Origin: Fallopia convolvulus | Lineage: Eukaryota > Streptophyta > Magnoliopsida > Caryophyllales > Polygonaceae | Reading direction: 5' to 3' | Assembly (NCBI GenBank): GCA_964016875.1 | Contig: OZ024723.1 | Span: 16,425,957 to 16,489,956, forward strand | Length of the DNA stretch: 64,000 nt | Shown here: positions 11,901 to 22,540 of the stretch, one piece after another | How the letters are laid out: each line of letters begins with the position of its first letter | Numbering within the stretch: the first letter of the stretch is position 1 | Position numbers and translations under genes: made by a program | Notes under the pieces: model-generated | Database searches by the model: none | Seen by the model: only the letters and a program-made list of their open reading frames with translations | What the model was told of the DNA's origin: nothing

Positions 11901-13817
11901 AGCCTTACTCCTGCGTTTCTTGAGAGAACATCGATCAGAATGGGCAGATAGTAGCATCGATGCGTATGCAGCTGCTGCTATCAAGGCTGCTCCTTGTAGC
12001 TTGCCAGGCATTCGAACTGGAAGCATTGGCGGTCAGATCATCCTTCCCTTAGCTCATACCATGGAGAATGAAGAGGCAAGTAAAACCACGAACAAATTCT
12101 AACATCTCATTATTCTATGTATTTTTTAATCGTTTCTTCTATCCTATGGCGTTATGAAGTGAAATAATCCTCTACTTCTGCAGTTCATGGAGGTTGTTCG
12201 TCTTGAAAACATTGGCTACCGAGAGGATATGTATGCACCAGGAGACATATTTCTGCTCCAAGTAAGATATCTGAAATTGTTTCAATTTACCTGTTAACCT
12301 TTTGCTTCTATCGAAGTGTTTACTGAGCTTATCTGGTCGCTCAGCTCTGCAGTGGAGTGGATGAAAACGCTTCTGGAACATGTGCAGAGCTCATTTTCGC
12401 TCCAATAGATGCTTCCTTTTCAGATGATGCGCCCCTCCTATCTTCTGGATTCCGCATTATCCCAATCGATTCCTTAAAGGTTGTGAAGAATTTCCTTATA
12501 TATCCGACAAAGTGTAAGGGTCCGTTTGGATTGCACTTGATAATGCATAGTAATGCACACTCAAGTGTAATCCAAACAAGCCCTAAATCGTCCCTGCAAT
12601 TCAATACTATCTCTCTTGTTTTAGTATCTCTCTAAAATGTGATGATGCGTGCAGGATGTGTCAAGCCCAAAATGCACTCTCGATCTCACCTCTGCACTTG
12701 AGTGTGGGCCACCGGGAAGCAAGACATATGATAATTCAGGAAGCAATAAGTCGGTTATGACAATAGCATTTCAGTTTGCTTTTGAGCCCCATCTTCAGGA
12801 TGGAGTGGCTTCCATGGCTAGGCAGTACGTTAGGAGCATTGTGTCCTCCGTTCAAAGGGTGGCCTCTGCCCTTTCCCCTTCCCAGTTTAGCCCTCTTTCC
12901 CGTTCACCAATGTCACCGCCAAATCCCGAGGCCCAAACTCTTGCCCGTTGGATCACTGAAAGCTACAGGTTTGTCATTTCTAGCCCGGTCTTCTATAATA
13001 GTCCCTATGGAAGATTCCGGGTTCACCTTGTGGTGTTGGGGAATTGGCATCGAAAATAATGAAGTGAAATTGTAGTATGGACTCGGGTTTATTGTACTAG
13101 AATGTGAATCATGAACTTATATTGGCTTGCTAGATTCTCGGAGTGCGTTTTTGTGAACTGAGTATTGATGGTGCAGGTGTTATTTGGGTGCCGACTTGCT
13201 TAAGCCAGCTAGCGGAGGGACAGAGTCGTTGCTTAAGACGCTCTGGCTGCACTCGGACGCCATCCTATGTTGCTCCTTGAAGGTAGCCATCATTTGCGAA
13301 TCCTAATCCATGTTCGGATGCATAATATATCATATGTTTTATGCATTATAAAGCGAAACAATGCACCCGTTATGCATTATAAATCCAAACAAGGCACAAG
13401 TCATTGATATGTGTTTGTACGTTTGTGGTACTTGTTTGCAGGGGATGCCGGTGTTCACATTTGGTAACCAAGCGGGACTAGATATGCTGGAGACGACAAT
13501 GGTAGCGCTGCAGGACATCGCTCTTGAAAGCATCTTTGATGAGCACGGGAAGAAGGCTGTATTTGCGGAGCTTCCGCAGATAATGCAGCAGGTATGTATT
13601 ATTATCCTGATCAGTTATCGTTTGTTGCTCGGTCTCGTCCATCTCATGTTTTTATTTTTGGTATGGGCAGGGATTTGTGTGTCTTCAGGGAGGGGTGTGC
13701 TCGTCGAGCATGGGAAGATCGGTGTCGTACGAGAGAGCAGTAGGCTGGAAGGTGATGAATGAAGCCAACGACGCGCAGTGCATTTGTTTCATGTTCATAA
13801 ACTGGTCGTTCGTATGA
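8998..13817 (+). CDS. HB8: HD-ZIP class III homeodomain transcription factor, HB8-like
   Basis: Nuclear regulator of vascular and meristem patterning, by family. All 18 coding exons can be read with correct phase: 8998-9233, 9512-9671, 9810-9916, 10025-10115, 10226-10321, 10421-10534, 10639-10722, 10834-10989, 11083-11157, 11249-11355, 11447-11639, 11890-12075, 12184-12261, 12345-12479, 12655-12968, 13177-13282, 13442-13591, 13671-13817. The total is 844 aa, normal for the family. Order: homeodomain (about residues 21-85, KVWFQNRRCREKQR), leucine zipper (RLQAVNRKLTAMNKLLMEEN), START domain (from about 160), and MEKHLA domain ending CFMFINWSFV. ATHB8-type features include ERSLNNTQNG, LAQRTTMAALR and ISQPNVSGWGRRPAALRAL. 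The ATG at 8998 is the first in frame after the leader splice. All introns are GT-AG except the one starting at 12076, which is GC-AG. No lesion is seen. It could be the CORONA/HB15 sister, but HB8 fits better. Confidence 0.95.
10106..10237 (+). promoter_or_regulatory. miR165/166 target site, split by an intron
   Basis: In the spliced mRNA, GGGATGAAG (ending at 10115) joins CCTGGTCCGGA (starting at 10226). This gives the conserved HD-ZIP III complement of miR165/166, coding PGMKPGP at the START-domain edge. As known for the family, only spliced transcripts carry the full site. Confidence 0.92.
12076..12183 (+). other. GC-AG intron in the HD-ZIP III gene
   Basis: The exon ending GAATGAAGAG (12075) is followed by gcaagtaaaa, and the acceptor is ctgcag at 12183. 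Protein continuity (MENEE|FMEVVRLE) requires this junction, so the donor is GC rather than GT. The rest of the donor (AAGT) is strong, as in most GC-AG introns. Confidence 0.85.
12518..12583. mobile_element. 66-bp Tourist-like mini-MITE in HD-ZIP III intron
   Basis: The ends GGGTCCGTTTGGATTGCAC and (inverted) GGGCTTGTTTGGATTACAC flank a tiny core. A TAA lies on each side (12515-12517 and 12584-12586), a perfect 3-bp TSD of PIF/Harbinger type. It sits in the intron between exons 14 and 15 of the coding series and leaves splice sites intact. Confidence 0.75.
13313..13398. mobile_element. Second mini-MITE-like inverted repeat in HD-ZIP III intron
   Basis: The ends tgttcggatgcataat and (inverted) cttgtttggatttataatgc resemble the 12518 element. 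Three copies of atgcattataa-like sequence lie inside. The flanking TSD is not clean. It lies in the intron before the exon at 13442. Confidence 0.5.
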
Positions 13818-14148
13818 TGAACTTGTTTTTTATTTTTTTTTAAATTTAGAGTTTAGTCAGCTTGTATCTTTTTTGTTGTAGAAGTTGGGACAGAATCTGG
13901 AAACAATCGGCTTTTTTTTATTTGGCGCAATCGATCCTTGTTATCTATCAAGTATCAATGCTCTATATCATACATCATATGTCCACTATCATCTGCTGCT
14001 AAATTTATACGTCGACATATGCCTTCTGCTACCGGTTTGTACCTTTGACAAAGGAGATGGCTTTTCCCAAAAGTTATCATGAACAATATACTTTCATTTA
14101 TTCCATATTTCCATTTATTTTGGTTGCTCTTGTGATTTAGGAATTCTA
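13818..14148 (+). other. 3' flank of the HD-ZIP III gene
   Basis: Likely 3' UTR and terminator region, T-rich, without a coding feature. The polyadenylation site could not be fixed. A Helitron-like end starts at 14149. Confidence 0.4.
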
Positions 14149-16823
14149 CTAGTTGATATACCCGTACCCTTGCACGGGTCTTTAATAGTAAAATTTATTA
14201 TATACATATACATTAATTTATATATACTATAATTTTATAAAACTAATAATAATTATTTTGAAACAAATCAAATATAACTTAATGTCAATATACTTTCATA
14301 TCATTTAACCTCCAACTACTAAATACTAAATAGAAAATAACAATAAGAAAATATGTTTGAAATAAATCTAAATCAAATTAGAAAATGTATTTAAAATAAT
14401 GCTTGAAAAACAAAGTTCATATTCCAAGATTGCAATAATTTGCACGGGGTCTGCAAGCAACCTAGTCTTTCTTTTCGTGCTTCGTATTTTTTTTTGGAAT
14501 AGGAAGTGGAAAGTTGATCTTCGCTAAGTTTTTCTCAATTATCATCATCTAGAGATGAGTTTTCATTTGAAAAGCTTTGAAAGAGTTAGTGACTTATTTG
14601 ACGATAAATTGGAGTGTATTTCAAGCTCAGATGGAGATGGTTCAACATTTAAATTAAAGTATTAAAAATACTTAAGGAAAATTATGGTGCTATAAAAGAA
14701 TAGTAAATACCTCATGTTTAGATTTTTTTTTACTTTATAAAGGATTTTTGGATTGTTTGTCATATTAGTATCAACATCGGTTCTTAACAAACATGTCTTT
14801 CCAATTAAAACTTTTAGTCCTTTCGAAATGTAGTTATCAACTAAATGATGTAAGTAGCCGCAATATCATTAATTAACGTATGTACAATAATTGTAATGAA
14901 ATCATACAATAGCATTTATAGAATACCTTAATATTTGCTTCTAATGATGTGGTTACCGATTGATTAACCATCTTTAACATCTTGATCAAAGATAACAAAA
15001 TCTGCTGAGCTAGACTCATCGTTGATTATAACAAATTGTAATTTATATTCAGAAGATTAATTTAATTATTTAAAAAAGTAAATTTAATTGTAAATATATA
15101 CTTATGAATGACGTATCTGACAATAGTGACACTTTTGGTGCAATAAATAATTAAAAATTATTTTAATTAGAATCATTAAATTTTATAAATGATTTAAAAA
15201 AAATTAAAAAGCCAAAAATAATGTAAATTCTTATAATTTTTTAATCAAATTCAATTCTTTAAAAATCTTTTCAACAAAAAGTTAAAAAAATAATTAATAA
15301 GAAAAGATAAAAATATATGAATGAATATAGAAATTTTTTAAAGATAAAAATTCTTTTATATTAACATAAATAATCCAAAAAGCAAATTAAGGAAAAGATA
15401 ATATAATTTTTTTTGTCAAAATTTAATTTAGGAAAGTAATTACATACATATTTAAAAATTTTAATTTTTTTATCTAAATTTGATTTAAGATAAATCTTTT
15501 ACACAAATAGATAAAATGATAAAGATAAATTATTATTTTATTTTTAATTAAAATTCGGATTAATTTTTTCAAATACAAAATATAGTGTAATGTTAGTTTT
15601 AGATAGAAAAAATTAATAGTAAAAATATTTTCCTACCTTATTATGATAACAATCTATCATTATATATTAAAAAAATCTTATGTTTTATTTTTCCTTTATT
15701 TTAATTTTTAATTAAATATATTAGAACGTTAGTTTTTGTAAGTAATTTATTGCCTATAATATGTATAAAAATTATTTTGTTTTTGAAATCAAATAAAACA
15801 AATTAAATCTAGATTATTAAGATTATTAAGATAAAATAATCTACATTGCTTTTTTTCCTTGACAATATTTCATAAACGGGTTTAACTCATTATAAACATT
15901 GTGTCATGCAAGACTATATGGATTTAATACTTAATTTATTTAATGAATAGTATTTTAATTTAATACAAAAATAAAAATAACATATTTATTAGAAAAATCA
16001 TTAAGGTGAGCCAATATAACGTGAGGCACAACCAAAGTTTTTAAGGTGAGTCCAATATAAGTTTGATAGCTTAATGATAATTTATTTTTGAAAAAGTATA
16101 AATAAAAATTATTTTAATTAGAATCATTAAATTTTATAAATGTTTTATAAAAATAATTAAAAAACCAAAAATAATGTAAATTCTTATAATTTTTCAATCA
16201 AATTTAATTCTTTAAAAATCTTTTCAATAAAAAGTTACAAAATAATTAATAAGAAAAGATAAAAATATATGAATGAATATACAAATTTTTTAAAGATAAA
16301 AAATCTTAAATATTAACATAAATAATCCAAAAAGAAAATTAAGGAAAAGATAATATAATTTTTTTGTCAAAATTTAATTTAGGAAAGTAATTATATACAT
16401 ATTTAAAAATTTTAATTTTTTTTATCTAAATTTTATTTAAGATAAATCTTTTACACAAATAGATAAAAGGATAAAGATAAAAAAATTTAAATAAAATTCG
16501 GATTATTTTTTTCCAAATACAAAATATAGTGTAATGTTAGTTTTAGATAGAAAAATTAATAGTAAAAATATACCTTATTATGATAACAATCTATCATTAT
16601 ATATTAAAAAAATCTTATGTTTTATTTTTTCTTTCTTTTAATTTTTTATTAAATATATTAGAACGTTAGTTTTTATAAAAATTAGATAGATTTTTGGAAA
16701 AATTAAAAGAAAAAATTATAAATAATAAGAATACAAAATTAATTTTTAAATATAAGGTGGGGCCAAAATTGTTCTGATGGCTCAAAAAAGTTCGGCTTTA
16801 ATATATTGTTATAGATAGATAGA
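14149..16823 (-). mobile_element. Helitron-like non-autonomous element, about 2.7 kb
   Basis: On the minus strand, hairpin CCCGTGC-AAGG-GTACGGG (14161-14178) is followed by CTAG and T at 14149/14148, the canonical Helitron 3' end. A candidate 5' end lies near 16815-16823, where the minus strand reads A|TCTATCTATAACAATATATT followed by AAAGCCG. The exact 5' base is uncertain because of the GATA repeat. The interior is very AT-rich, with no coding domains (no Rep or helicase), so it would depend on another Helitron. It contains a large direct duplication at 15148-16677. Confidence 0.55.
15148..16677. repeat. Large direct duplication inside the Helitron-like element
   Basis: Copy A at about 15148-15737 and copy B at about 16101-16677 match over almost their entire length, with small indels. 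Landmarks are taattagaatcattaaattt, ccaaaaataatgtaaattc, gtgtaatgttagttttagat and ttagaacgttagttttt. A 0.36-kb unique spacer lies between them. Confidence 0.8.
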
Positions 16824-17119
16824 TATTTTAAAGATATTATAATTTATATGCATATTTTTATTTCAAAGATATATATGTGACCACATGTACATATTTTTTC
16901 TTATATTTTTTTAATTTATCTTTTACAATGATAAATATAATGTCCTTTTTATCTATATTGGTAGAATATACTAATATTATTTTATCTTTATGTTTATTTG
17001 GAGTTAAATTTTTACAAATATTATTTTATCTTTATGTTTACTTAGAGATAATTTTTTTGTATAATTAACTATAAACAACTATTATTTTAATAAAGGGGTG
17101 ATGTGGCGCAATGTGGTGG

Positions 17120-17160
17120 CAGAAATTGCTCCGGCTTTAGTTATTAGTAATAGATCATTT
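17120..17160 (-). mobile_element. Second Helitron-like 5' end
   Basis: The minus strand reads A|TCTATTACTAATAACTAAAG followed by CCGGAGC. This is similar in layout to the 5' end near 16.82 kb (TC-TAT...AAAGCCG). It could mark a nested or neighbouring element. Confidence 0.35.
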
Positions 17161-17192
17161 TCGAGTAATTGTTTGTCTTTACATATATTTTA

Positions 17193-17220
17193 CTAGAGGA
17201 CTTGTCCATGCACTGGACAA
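17193..17220 (-). mobile_element. Helitron-like 3' end (hairpin plus CTAG|T)
   Basis: On the minus strand a 7-bp stem, TTGTCCA-loop-TGGACAA, is followed by gtcct, CTAG and T. A matching 5' end would lie to the right but was not found before the Mutator-like element at 17595. Confidence 0.45.
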
Positions 17221-17594
17221 TTTTTTTTAATTTATTTTAATATAACATTTCTAATTGAATAAGATAATAATGTTGATGATTATAATAATTTGACAAAATT
17301 TTCATTTACTATAAATAAGATAATAATATTATAATTATTATAATTTTTTAGTAGGAACAACAGTAAGAAAAGAAAAAATATTTAGATGTTTTACCTAAGT
17401 ATAAATTTCTTAAATACATAAGGATAAATTTCGTAGTAAGTTTTAACTGTTACTTTACGTTTTGTATCATTAATAATAAAAATTCAAACATTCAAATATA
17501 TAAAACGTTACAAAGTTACAATTCATTTTCACCAATTAAGGAAAATGGTTTGCATTAGGTTTTATAAATTTTAACCCCCGGGTAATAAATAAAA

Positions 17595-18717
17595 GGCCGA
17601 ACGACCGAAAACCACCCTTATAAAAGTCATATTGCTTTAAACCACCCTATTAATATCAATTTACCGAAAACCACCCTCATAAGGGCTTCCGTTAACAAAT
17701 GACCACCCGCCCTCAACTCCCGTCAAAAAAATTCGTCTAAAGTGTGAAATTACAAATCCACCCTTTATTTTTCATTATATTATATTATTATAAATATACC
17801 TAATAAATTAAAACTAATTATTGCACACAAAAAAGATCTATCATCTTCTTCCTCAATCCTCTTTCTGCGTCTTCTACCTTCAACTTCTCCTGTCTTCCTC
17901 TTCCATCTCATACACCACGTATCAACCATGCTCGCCGCCAAGAAATAACCTTGATCACCACCATTCAACAAATACCACGAACACCAATACCTAATCACAT
18001 ATACAAGACAAAATCAGTTGCCAAAACCCACCACAAAAATATGAATTAATCTCAAAAAACCCAAATTCAATCCGTATGCAAAAAGATTCGAACATTAAAT
18101 TTCTCAATACTATGGAGATTTGAATCAATTAGCCACTAAAATTTTTAGAGTTCACTAAACCCAAGTGACAGCCTCGACGTCTACCAAGCAAAATTCCAAC
18201 ACGATTTAACCCTTTCTTTGAACTCGAATGACTTCATTCCGGTGACCTTGCCGGGGACAACATTAATGAAGTCGGATCTTCAACTTCGACCACCAAAATC
18301 ACGGGCTCATTTTGCCCCAATCCAGATTTGGTTTGCCTTTGTGCAGTTTGGGTTGCTACTGGTTCGCCGTTAACTCCCTCTTTTCCCAAATCTCGCCTTT
18401 GTTTAGGGTTAAGCGCACTAATCGTTGAATTTTTGGGTTTGATCTTGAGATTCATTTTCTTTGAACTCGAATTTTAGTGTTTGATCTTGAGATTCATTTT
18501 TTTTGGCCCATTTCCTTTTTTTGTACTTTTATTTCACATTAAAAATTAATAATGGGGCATGTGCATACAACACTGACGGATTTTTTGACGGGAGTTGGGG
18601 GCGGGTGGTCATTTTTTAACGGAAGCCCTTATTTGGGTGGTTTTCGGTAAATTGATATTAAAAGGGTGGTTTAGAGCAATATGACATATTATAAGGGTGG
18701 TTTTCGGTCGTTCGGCC
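17595..18717. mobile_element. Mutator-like element with 143-bp TIRs and 9-bp TSD
   Basis: The left TIR is 17595-17737 and the right TIR 18575-18717. Both begin GGCCGAACGACCGAAAACCA and match nearly base for base for 143 bp. The element is flanked by identical 9-bp TSDs, taaataaaa, at 17586-17594 and 18718-18726. Long TIRs plus a 9-bp TSD are diagnostic of the Mutator superfamily. The 837-bp interior has no transposase. It has a short minus frame (17780-17998, basic WKRKTGEVEGRRRRKRIEEE) and a small tandem copy of tttgatcttgagattcattt near 18440-18500, so it may carry captured host sequence (Pack-MULE). Confidence 0.9.
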
Positions 18718-18726
18718 TAAATAAAA

Positions 18727-19101
18727 TTCATAAAATAATTGTCAAAAATACTACAGAAAGTTCATGAAGTATGATTTTTTACCATTACTTAAATGTGTAC
18801 CCATTTAAAAGAGTTATAATTGTTTTATGATGTGAGTATTCAAACTCACATAATTTTAATTATTAACTTCGCATGTGTACAAAGTACACGTCGTCAAAAT
18901 TTATATTCAAACTTTTCGCCCCTTTCACGATCAAATTCGCATGATTTGAGAAATGGTTTATGATTCTAAATTAAAAGAAAACAATGAAAAAAAATAGTAG
19001 AACAAACCGTGGTCAATATATACTTATTCTTCTTAGGCTTTGCAGAAAAATCACCATTTGTGATGGTCAAAGCAAATGATACCATTTTACGCGAGTTGGG
19101 T
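18727..19101. other. Short spacer, no gene
   Basis: AT-rich DNA between the Mutator-like element and the end of the TFIIE-beta reading frame. The part near 19000 is probably the 3' UTR of that gene. No other feature is seen. Confidence 0.4.
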
Positions 19102-21158
19102 TTATTTGAGATTCTGAAAAAGCTCTGGAAGATGAGCATTGGTAAGCTTGGTTCTTTTGGTGATCTCATGCTTCTTCTTCTTCTTAGGCTTGGACTTGGG
19201 AGCAATGATGCCCTTCTCCACAATCCACATCAAACATGTCGTGCGGAAGCTCAAAGCTCATCCCTGGACACCTTGATCAATACTCGGGGGTCGTTTGGGT
19301 AAGCGATATCTTCCTGGGAGTCGAAGTTTGACAGCAGCCGTATATGGCCAGATGCTTTCAAAGCCTTTTGAAAAAGAATTTAGCTAGTTACTGTCCGTAA
19401 ACAAAAAAAAAAAATTAATAAAATGACATGGTCCCAACAGACCAGTTTTAGCTTGCATGAATATGAGCAGATATCAGAATTTGAAGCCTGCATCCTTGAA
19501 CTCAATAAGTAAAACACAATCCATGACAATGCTGAGCTGTTTGCTCATAACTGAACAATGCCAAGTATACCTGCAAGTCTTCCATGACATTCGGGTATGA
19601 ATCTTTGAGATGGATGACAGCTATTCCCTCTGGGTATTTCCGTATTAGATAAATTAATCCACACTTTCCCTTTACATCATGTTTTGCCTGCAAAATATTT
19701 TGGCAAGAAGATGTAATACCGAGGAAAGAAATAAGGATTGTGGGTCAATAATCCCATAACTAGTTGTGGAATTCACTTGCAGAAACTCAGAACACATGGG
19801 GTAAGAGAGTATGAAGCTCTACATTGTACGAGAATCGCTTCCCATCATAACGCACTTTCAAATTATTCTTCAGACTATCAAGAACTGCTTTGTTCCCTTT
19901 CACATCGACATAGCATACTTCATTTATTTGTTCTGGAGAAAAGGATTGCCTTGTCTGCAACAGAAAGTAATCATGCTTATTTGCAGACAAAAAGTTGCAA
20001 AAGAGAGTTGTGATCTCAAAGACAGCATAATCTCTTCTCAAGGAGCGAAGTTAATCTGTTCAGTTTTAGATTACCAGCAATTACATCTGCATATGCTAAG
20101 AAACCCACAAAGAAAAAGGAAGGAACAGAATAGATTAGGACAGTGATATGGTAGACCTGGCCATGTCATGTCTAGATTACTTGAACTAAACATAAGAGCC
20201 TTCTAAAAGCTTTTCAATGTTTCATACAACAACAACAACAACAACAACATTGACCCAGTACAGTTCCGCTTGAGCGGAATCTGGGGGATCAAGATGGAGG
20301 TAACCCTGGCTTAACGCAGAGGGGGTGCACCCAGAAGTCCCAAGTCAGTGCTTCATACTAAAATAGGAAAACACATTTTCATCCACCAAGCTAATCCAAA
20401 CTAAACATACAAACTTATAGAAGCTAATCTCATATTCAGTGATAATAAGAACTAACACATTTTCATTTTCATCAGCCACAACATTCAAGCTATGCCAAAA
20501 AAAGTTGGACCACTACTAATGACTTTTCCTAGCTAAAATCTTAGTCCTACTTATTTCAAATCATGAGAAATTTCTTTCAGGTTACATCCACTACTGAGTG
20601 AACTGTAAACCCCAAGGTACAGTATCAACAACCTTAAATATTCTAAAGCAGATGACCAAAAACATGGATTCATGTATACTAACACAAGCAGGTTTTGCTG
20701 ATATGAAGTGTTCAACCTACACACGTTGCTTTCTCTGAGGCCCACTGTTACTTTAACTTTTAATAAAATGATCAAAATATTACTATGATAACATTACTAT
20801 TGCTTGTGTAGGGCATGAGGATTAGTCCAGTGACTAGTTTAGAATATTTTTTTTTGAAACGCAAGTATATCCTACAGATACAAACCTCAAATAAAAGGTC
20901 AATAACACGTTTTATCTGAGCTCCAACTGGAGCTTTTCTTATGCTGTTAATGTATTTTAGTCTGTCTGTATCACTTGAGAACTTCACAGGAGCAGCTGAA
21001 GGAGATCGACCAGTGAATGCAGGAACCGCGTTTGAAGTGTTTGCCCATTGAGGAGTAGCGGTTCTTGTGGCCGTCTGTTTGGCAGCAATACTGCTTAGAG
21101 TTTCTTGACATTTCACTTGCTGCCTTTTGAACCTTTGTAGACTTTCTTTAAGATCCAT
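19102..21158 (-). pseudogene. TFIIE beta subunit gene with broken C-terminal region
   Basis: Homologue of the small subunit of general transcription factor IIE, which acts in RNA polymerase II pre-initiation complexes. Minus-strand exons: 21158-20886 (MDLKESLQRFKRQQ ... IRKAPVGAQIKRVIDLLFE), 19954-19823 (TRQSFSPEQINEVCYVDVKG), 19687-19571 (AKHDVKGKCGLIYLIRKYPE), and 19364 onward (ALKASGHIRLLSNFDSQEDI). All junctions are GT-AG and in phase. The last exon hits TGA at 19253-19251 after IKVSRDEL. Downstream, ELPHDMFDV is found in another frame, and HEITKRTKLTNAHLPELFQN ends at TAA 19104-19102 in a third register. About 30 residues expected between these blocks are missing. As read, the product is 211 aa instead of about 280. 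It keeps the winged-helix core but loses most of the basic C-terminus. Probably a recent pseudogene, though a truncated protein is possible. Confidence 0.8.
20228..20351 (-). mobile_element. SINE with (TTG)n tail in TFIIE-beta intron
   Basis: A 124-bp insertion bounded by the direct repeat ttcatac (20221-20227 and 20352-20358). On the minus strand it ends in ...ggaactgtactgggtcaatg followed by about eight TTG units. A TTG-repeat tail and the body motif gattccgctcaagcggaact resemble the TS-type SINEs of asterids. It sits in the first intron of the coding region and so is probably neutral for splicing. Confidence 0.65.
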
Positions 21159-21700
21159 CTAGGAAAAGAAAAATGTTCTTAGAGAAAGGCTGATGAATAA
21201 CAGCTTGTGAATTACAACTTCAAAGAACTGCAGCACATACGCACAAAGTTACCCGTATAAACAAACATATCGATTTTGATTAATCATCAGTAGCAAGAAT
21301 AACAAATATTTCCCAGCTTTTGAGCAAATAATCCCATAAAACCCAGAACTGAAACCTTCAAATCAAAAGAAATTTCAAATACATCTTTGTGAAACCCCAA
21401 TCAAATGGAGATTTTGAGCTACGGTGAGGTATCAATTCAAACAATACTCATTAAAAGAAGAAGCGAACAATTCCAAACCTTACCCCCAGCAACCTATTGA
21501 TATTGGAAAAACCCTTTCTTTCAGAAATTGAAGAAAATCAAGAGAGAAGGATTAAACGAATCCCGCTTCTAGTTTTCTGATGACGGATGATAAATCCAAA
21601 TGAGAACGACAAACGTTCTGGATTTCGTTTCTCAAGTTCCGAAATCGACCCGAGAAAGAAGATGCGATTAATAGCATAGAATATTTTCTGTTGACTTATT
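21159..21700 (-). promoter_or_regulatory. 5' flank of the TFIIE-beta gene
   Basis: Upstream of the ATG at 21158 there is likely leader or leader-intron sequence and promoter. No motif is strong enough to fix a start site. Confidence 0.3.
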
Positions 21701-21944
21701 TATATTATCCTTTGTATTGATAGAAAGTGGATCTTTATTTTCCCTTCATTGTAGGAGCTAATTGCTCTTCTCCTTGTATTTATATCCTTACAAACAGAGA
21801 TCAATAGAATTACGTTTTCCTCTCAATACAAAACACTTTCTTCTATAGCGATTTGAGGAAACGAGAAATGAATCGCACTTAGAGAGATTTAGGGATTTGA
21901 ATAATTTCTTATAATTGGATACCTTTTGAAAATACCCACAAAAG

Positions 21945-22035
21945 GGGTACATGCATAGCCTAACGGCCAAGTGGTCCCAGAACAAACCCGTTGTTTAGAC
22001 AATGATAACTAACCCAAACCGGGTTCGAGTTTCTA
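21945..22035 (+). repeat. tRNA-derived SINE-like sequence, left part (split by the LINE)
   Basis: An A-box-like segment tagcctaacggccaagtggt (from 21958) is followed about 45 bases later by a B-box-like gggttcgagt (22021-22030), the spacing of a polymerase III promoter. It is not a functional tRNA gene: the anticodon arm and acceptor pairing are absent. The rest of the sequence continues after 28438, on the other side of the LINE. Confidence 0.45.
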
Positions 22036-22082
22036 TTTTTTTTGGTCAAGAAACGGGAAACCCCTGCGATTTTATTAAGATA

Positions 22083-22540
22083 CTAGTTTTCCCCTACCGA
22101 GGATACATAATCAGCAATAAGAATGTGCGAAATAACATTAGGAATAGCATCAAAAACCATAAAAGGAACATTAATCGTAATAGCATAATTTGTCAGACAG
22201 TCGGCAACCGTATTCAAATGTCGCCTAATGGACATCATTGTGGCTACCCCTGGATAATCATAGAGCAACTGTCGACAATTCCTAACCAGCTGCAAGTTGC
22301 GAACTGTAGCAGGTTGAGACGTGGACAAAAGCTCACATGTAATAGCCGAATCAGTTTGAATGATCAGCCGTTGTATACCTCGTGCCTGCGCCAACTGCAA
22401 GCCATGGAGAACAACCCACAACTCAGCCGTCAGAACCTCACAATAGCCACAAGTAAACGTGTAAGCAAGTTTGAAAGCACCAACATCATCTCGGAACACC
22501 CCACCACCCCCAGCAAACCCGGGATTACCCGTGGAAAGTG
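22083..22540 (-). pseudogene. LINE RNase H domain (ORF2 end)
   Basis: Continues the RT frame after a shift: GGGGVFRDDVGAFKLAYTF, ELWVVLHGLQLAQARGIQ, LIIQTDSA, and a tail ending ISHILIADYVSSVGEN. The domain is of the plant LINE RNase H type (RVT_3). The glutamate (AEL) and second aspartate (QTDSA) are visible; the first catalytic Asp lies in LNVDAVS at the frameshift. Confidence 0.85.

Noticed and set aside
17780..18455. Small minus-strand genes within the Mutator-like element
   Set aside because: No domain or splice pattern; kept only as possible captured sequence.
21958..22035. tRNA gene
   Set aside because: A and B boxes are present but no cloverleaf or anticodon arm can be drawn.
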